From Nectonema munidae (lineage: Eukaryota > Nematomorpha > Nectonematoida > Nectonematidae): DNA of 64,000 bases. The DNA lies in NCBI GenBank assembly GCA_030549495.1, contig JAUIRK010000288.1, positions 62,001-126,000 on the forward strand, in the 5' to 3' direction. The position numbers were made by a program, and so were the translations under genes. A model generated the notes under the pieces. It was not told the DNA's origin, made no database searches, and saw only the letters and a program-made list of their open reading frames with translations. This document shows, in pieces, positions 59,081-64,000 of this stretch. Within the stretch, counting starts at the first letter, position 1, and the number at the start of each line of letters is the position of its first letter.

Positions 59081-59450
59081 AATAATAAAGACATTCTTGG
59101 TTTGAAAGACCTAAACTACAAGGAAAGACTCATGAAACGAAATCTACCTTCCTTACTCTATCGTTTCAAAAGGAGAGACATGATTACCGTTTATAATATC
59201 CTTCATCGAAAGATGCTCATCAAACCTCTAAAATTTTACGTGATCTTTCAAAAAGAAACGAAAGATTCCACTCTCAAAAATTTCAGAAATCGTTTTGTAA
59301 AAAGTCCTATTTAGGAAGATTTTTCTCTGAAAGAATAATTAATGACTGGAATTCACTTTCCGATGATATTGTTAATGCTCCAAACGTTTGATTTTAAGAA
59401 TAAATTGGATGAATTTTGGAAAGACGGAATGTTTGAGCTCTACTAAACAT
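59080..59450 (+). pseudogene. LINE protein C-terminal tail
   Basis: LKDLNYKERLMKRNLPSLLY, RFKRRDMITVYNILH and, after frame changes, FLSERIINDWNSLSDDIVNA, ending KNKLDEFWKDGMFELY. It matches the conserved tail of jockey/CR1-type LINE proteins (YeeRL--L-LPSL-yRR-RGDMI-vYKIlh ... Rv-n-WNsLp--vV-A-sv-sFKn-LD-fW). No RT core is upstream, so this is a 5'-truncated copy. Confidence 0.88.
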
Positions 59451-59454
59451 TGCC

Positions 59455-60995
59455 TTCTTCCCTTCTTCTTTCCCTTACTCATCAGATGCGATAATTAACA
59501 GGCTCTGCCTACTTTCGCTAATAAATTATGTTAGGTTATGTTAGTATATAAAAATTGCATCTGTTTAACAAACAAAGATAAATCTTATAACTAAATGTAT
59601 AAAGATATACAAAAAAAGTTTTACAAATAAATTTCCTCCTGCTTTACTCAAATTTAGATTAATTAAGGCTTAAAATATTGTTTTTTATCTATTTTTTTTA
59701 TATAACTAATAATATTAATTAAGACTTTTACGTGCGATCGAATTAATTTTTGATGTTATAATTATATAGATTATTTATTTTTTTAATTGTTAAATTAATT
59801 TGACTTTAAAATTTTAATCGATAGCTCGATATTTATTTATTTTTTGTGTTTTTATTAAAAAATTTTTTATATTGTTTTAAAAAAATTTTCTTTTTTAGCT
59901 TATATAACTGTTGGATTTTTCTTGATAAAAATTCCTAAATAAAAATTAAAGTCATTCCAACTAAGAGAAGTAAGAAATATTAAAATTTTATTAAAATATT
60001 ACTTCATTAAAAAAGAATGCCTCACCTATCTTTTGAATTAAGAGGAATAAAATTTCTGTTTTGATAAAAATTAAGGGTCTATTCCGAAAAAATTTGAAAA
60101 GTTTAACATGAAGAATATTAAATTGAAGAGGAAGAAAATAATGACAATGTATGAAGTTAAATATCGGTTATTTTACTTAGCTTTAAAAATTGCTTCCAAT
60201 GGCGAAATTCTTTTACAAAAAGTCGATTTTTTGAGAAAGAGTTTGACTATGAAAGTGAAATTTCAATGTTGTGGATAAACAAATTTATTAAAATACAAAA
60301 AAAATTGAGAAAATTAAGGAGTTAATCCATAATAGCCTTTGGAATAAAAAAAATGTCAATGTCATTTTAAAAAATTTTTAGCCAATATAATTGTAACCTG
60401 AAAAATCCTTGGAATTTGTAGCTAACAATTATTAAATAACCTAAAAGTAGAATATGCCTCAGACAAATCTACAGTCGATTTAATTAATCTTTTTCAAAAA
60501 TAAATAGTTACATGTAGTAAGGAAATTGGTAAACTTAACTCTAGTAATTAGTAACCTAACTTTACTTTCTTCTAGTAAACTTAACTATTATAAATAACTT
60601 TGTGTTAAATAACTCTATGTTAATAAAATAATCCGGTGTTAAATAACACTCTCTAAATAACTGTGTTAAATGTGTTAACTCTAGTAAATTAGTAACTTAA
60701 CTTAACTTTTTTCTAGTAAACTTGTAAAATAGTAGGAAAAAGTCATTTTAAGTTGTATTAACACTTTTAACATAAAATTAATAACTTTAACTGGCCATAA
60801 TAGGGAATTTTTCTACTTTAAATTAATTGAGAAAGCTAATTTTTTTTCAAATTTTTTTTCCATAAGATCATCACTTACGTGTTAGTAAATTGACAAACAT
60901 ATCATAGTTCCTTTTGAATCTTGCACCATGAATAGATTTTATATAAGAGGGCTTTAATTGTATCTCAACTGCTCAAAGATATTTGAAAAGATCAA
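59455..60995. other. AT-rich spacer with a weak local repeat
   Basis: TAACTCTAGTAA-TTAGTAACyTAACTT followed by TTCTAGTAAACTT occurs at about 60,537-60,585 and again at about 60,677-60,724. Otherwise nothing is recognisable. Confidence 0.45.
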
Positions 60996-61012
60996 ACTCC
61001 AATCTTCTAAAT

Positions 61013-61213
61013 GTACATAAAATGGCGCTGAGACTTCATAAATAAGAGTTGTAAAGAAAATAAATTGAAAACGTTGAGTAAATCTTTTATTACAAAAAAC
61101 ACTCAGCAAGCAAGACACTCCCCGCTTTCATTTACGTCATATAATACATCTGAAGAAGGTCCCGAAATATTATTGCTTGTATTTTGTTTTAAATAAAAGA
61201 TTTACTCAACGTT
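61013..61213. mobile_element. 201-bp insertion with 15-bp target duplication
   Basis: TCCAATCTTCTAAAT is duplicated perfectly at 60998-61012 and 61214-61228, defining the insertion precisely. Inside, 61069-61092 (AAACGTTGAGTAAATCTTTT...) is repeated in inverse orientation at the right end (61190-61213), with about 100 bp between. ACATCTGAAGAAGGTCCCGA at 61,147 resembles a motif I associate with the terminal regions of Penelope-like elements. A long, non-fixed duplication supports retrotransposition with an element endonuclease. Family assignment is tentative. Confidence 0.7.
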
Positions 61214-61452
61214 TCCAATCTTCTAAATTAGTACATTTATTTCATGCCAAATGTAATGAAAATAAGGATATATTAAGAGAACAAATATCCTTAAATAACT
61301 TCCCATCATTAGGATTCTCACTTTCTCGTAACTACAGAAAAAATAACACTTCGAAAGAGATTTATATTGATGTTAAAATATTTAGTTGCGAAGTGGTGCC
61401 AAACGAGATTACTAAGATAGAAAATTTTCATAGTTTATCTGCCTATACATAA
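61177..61452 (+). other. Open frame next to the 15-bp duplication, unknown
   Basis: Codes for SKLVHLFHAKCNENKDILRE and a basic, Asn/Ser-rich tail ending KIENFHSLSAYT. Its first codons come from the inserted 201-bp element, so the annotated Met is not native. The frame continues upstream of the insertion only for about 18 codons to a stop. No homology is recognised. Confidence 0.15.
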
Positions 61453-61454
61453 AC

Positions 61455-62465
61455 TCCGTTAGTAAACAAATTATTTGGAAAATATATTTAGGCCTTGATT
61501 CTAAGAATGGACAAATTGAAGGCATCAATTTTTATTTTGCCCTTTAAAGTATAGAAATTGAAAATCTAAAATGTTCGAAAGAAAATTTGCTACAAACTTT
61601 AACTTTAAAAGTGTATTAAATTTTAAGAGTCTATAAATAGTATAGAGGATAGTATAGTTATAGAGTCTTTTAAGTCAATAAAAATTTAAGAAATTTGATC
61701 CCAAGTAAGGCAGACAGTAATTAATTTATAGAAAATAACTGGCCATATTTTTACTGAACTAAATGAGTACAGCGGTACGTAATCGGCTAAAGCAAATATT
61801 ACTTAAATGTAAATCAACAAGTTACCATTATCTACAATATCACAAAATGCTCATAAATTTTAAAACACAAAAAAATTATGAATAAATTAATAATATCATT
61901 TAACCTACTTATAAGTTTTATTAAACAAAATTTTAAAGAAAGTGTGGAAACATTGCTAACTATTCAAGGCAATCTTAATAAAAAAAATAAAACATTAAAT
62001 AAAATGAATGTCTACGCGTAAAGATGCTATATATTTGAATTCTGTAATAAAAAGTCTCGTTGTTTAAATTAAATTTAGCAAACATATTCAAGGCGTTTTA
62101 TCTCGACTAATTGAAATAAAGATGTAGAATTGAGAGAATTACAATTATTGCTTATCATGAATAAAAAATAAATATAAAGCAAGTAGAAATGTCAATCAAA
62201 AAGATAATGTCGTGTCTCACGCTTATACTCGTTGTTTACTTTAGCATGGAGAAAGATATTTGAATAAACGAGGATCTTAAAATGGTGAATTGTCAAATTA
62301 GTGGCATGTGTTATGTGAGAAATCAATGAGCTGACATTTTAAATACGTTTCGCTCTATTCTACACCATATTTTGCTGAGTGATGTGAATTAAGTTAAAGC
62401 ATCTAATCATTTTTTCTTTTATTCACATTTACAAAAATCTTCAAATTGACGCTCAAAGAAATCTT
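61455..62465. other. AT-rich spacer without a supported gene
   Basis: Nothing recognised. Confidence 0.35.
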
Positions 62466-62469
62466 GGTT

Positions 62470-63240
62470 TTTTGAAGTTAATTTGATTTTGCGCACATCA
62501 AGATTTTTTTGGTCAACATAATCTACAAACTGAGATTGCAATTGGAAGCATTGTTTCTTAAATTTGAACAAACTGGGTCGATGGCAGATGTGAAATCATT
62601 CCATTGATAACATTGCTGCAATGTGCGAGAATGCAGTCAAAAATTCGAACACCTCTATTATTCCTCATTGCGCGCAGGAAATGAACCTCTTCATAACAAT
62701 TTTATGACGAACAAAAGATTACCTCCTGAACATTTGAAATTCTGTACATTATTGAATCCATGAGCGAAGACAAGCCGATGAAGATTTTTTGCAAAAATCC
62801 TCTTTAGTGATGAACCCCATATTCATCTTGGTGGATTCATTAATAAGCAGAATTATAGCATTTGGGCTGATGAAAATGAAAGGAAGTTTGTTGAAGAGCC
62901 ACTGCATCCACAAAAGGTCACTGTTTGGTGTTCATTTTTTCTAGAGGAATAATTCAGCCTTATTTCTTCGAAAATGATAGCGGGAATTCTGTTACGGTGA
63001 CAGGCGAGCGATACCGTCCAATGATAACCAACTTTTAATGGCTTGAACAGAATGCTATGAATATCAAAAATTTGTGGTTATGCCACAAAGCAAATGCAAC
63101 AATTAAAGATATTGAATATTAAGTTCCTAAGTCGCATCATCCCTTGAAACAGCCGAAGTCTATTGGCCACTACGATCGTGCTACTTAACGCCTTAAGATT
63201 CCTTCTGGGATTATATCACAAATAAGATTTTCTCTTTTGG
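62470..63240 (+). pseudogene. Mariner-type transposase, heavily decayed
   Basis: In shifting plus-strand frames: LQLEALFLKFEQTGSMADVK, NIAAMCENAVKNSNTSI (the HTH/linker region of Tc1/mariner proteins), then LFSDEPHIHLGGFINKQNYS with the first catalytic Asp (codon at 62809). IWADENERKFVEEPLHPQKV and TVWCSFF follow, then VTVTGERYRPMITNF. The segment around 63,060-63,110 corresponds to the usual W-QDGA-CHTA block but lacks a clear second Asp. WPLRSCYLTP near 63,165 replaces the normal WPPRSCDLTPxD. Many stops are present. No terminal repeats were identified. Confidence 0.88.
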
Positions 63241-63761
63241 CGTTGGTGTCAGACATGTATGAAATGATGGATGTATTTGGAGTTTTTAGGCTTTTCTACA
63301 TTTAAGATCATAAATATAACGACAATACATACACAAATTGCTAAAAAAATGCAAAATTGCTATTGCTAGATTCAAGTAATATGATTCTATAGATAGAGAA
63401 ATAAATAAATTTTCACCAATAACACTCATTTATCTACTCCTAACTTTAATCCGTCTTAATGAAACACTTTTGGAAAGCATAATAAGTTTAAATTCTCTTC
63501 CTACTAAGTCACAGATCAACATGATTTTCAATTGTTCCCCCAAATTGTATGGTAGAAAATGGATTTAGTCCTGTAAATAAAATCTAATAATATTAGAATA
63601 TCAAATCAGAATTAATTTTAGTAACATCGAACGGAACCCTTAAATTTGGTAAGATAAACACTAAACCTAAGCATCTTAAAAATCTTTTCAAAGGGGCGTT
63701 GAATAGAAAAGGTTTGGAAAATACTGCTTAAGATAGTAGATAGAAACTTTATCAATATTAA

Positions 63762-63891
63762 CCCATTTAAGGCCAAGCAAAGCAGACGATATCTAAAAAA
63801 ACGCAGACGATTTATATTCAAAGTCATTGAAAAAAGCAGACGAAGATGAAATTACTTATGTTCCAAAATAGGAATATTGGCCGTAAATGGG
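63762..63891. mobile_element. 130-bp TTAA MITE (piggyBac-like)
   Basis: Flanked by TTAA at 63758-63761 and 63892-63895. The inverted ends read CCCATTTAAGGCCAA and CCCATTTACGGCCAA (14 of 15 match). The interior contains GCAGACGA three times (about 63,781, 63,802 and 63,834). It shares this internal order with the MITE at 16,287-16,464, although the end sequences of the two differ. Confidence 0.9.
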
Positions 63892-64000
63892 TTAATAAAA
63901 GGTGTTAAATATTTATTCAAAAAAGTTTTTTCATTCGTTCTTTTATCTTATGCATTCTTTGCTTTTAGCCTTATTAGTGATAGGCTCAAATACGCTTGAC

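Overview
This window looks like gene-poor, repeat-rich nuclear DNA from an arthropod. It is strongly AT-rich, has no continuous host gene I can defend, and is filled with decayed transposable elements (piggyBac, several hAT lineages, mariner, jockey/CR1- and R1-like LINEs, tRNA-derived SINEs). The base composition and element mix would fit a copepod such as a sea louse, but that is a guess from general impression. No bacterial operons, rRNA genes or CRISPR arrays are present.

Layout. 1-8 kb: AT-rich spacer, a minus-strand LINE reverse transcriptase remnant at 3.2-4.6 kb bracketed by ~200-bp direct repeats, and an old hAT-type element near 7.7-8.1 kb. 8.4-8.7 kb: a tRNA-derived SINE split by a 164-bp hAT MITE with perfect 8-bp target duplications. 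11-17.5 kb: a second SINE, a ruined LINE, a palindromic MITE and a cysteine-rich pseudogene. 18-25.6 kb: a hAT element (19,350-24,015, perfect 8-bp duplication) split by a 4-kb TTAA-type element full of tandem repeats, with older fragments of the same repeat family on both sides. 26-27 kb: local tandem and inverted repeats. 28.4-34.3 kb: a piggyBac element with recognisable transposase, split by a 4-kb Buster-like hAT, which is itself split by a 477-bp foldback MITE. 34.8-35.8 kb: a foldback element with iterated 21-bp end repeats. 37.3-47.4 kb: two minus-strand LINEs back to back, one split at TTAA by a second, complete and inverted copy of the 4-kb TTAA element. 47.5-57 kb: hAT remnants, two pieces of a plus-strand LINE, a third degraded TTAA-family copy, an RTE-like endonuclease fragment and a hAT C-terminus. 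57-64 kb: a small tandem repeat, a doubtful exon, a LINE C-terminal tail, a short retro-inserted unit with 15-bp target duplications, a mariner remnant and a 130-bp TTAA MITE.

The most notable item is the 4-kb TTAA family (two near-full copies in opposite orientation and several fragments). It has piggyBac-type ends, repeated AGTGCTGGG subterminal motifs, two different internal arrays with ~150-bp monomers, and no recognisable transposase. Both near-full copies landed in other transposons at TTAA, and removing either one joins the interrupted reading frame. The piggyBac transposase at 28-34 kb belongs to an element with a different end sequence, so it is not shown to be the source of mobility. 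Almost everything here is inactive, and the nesting gives a relative order of insertion.
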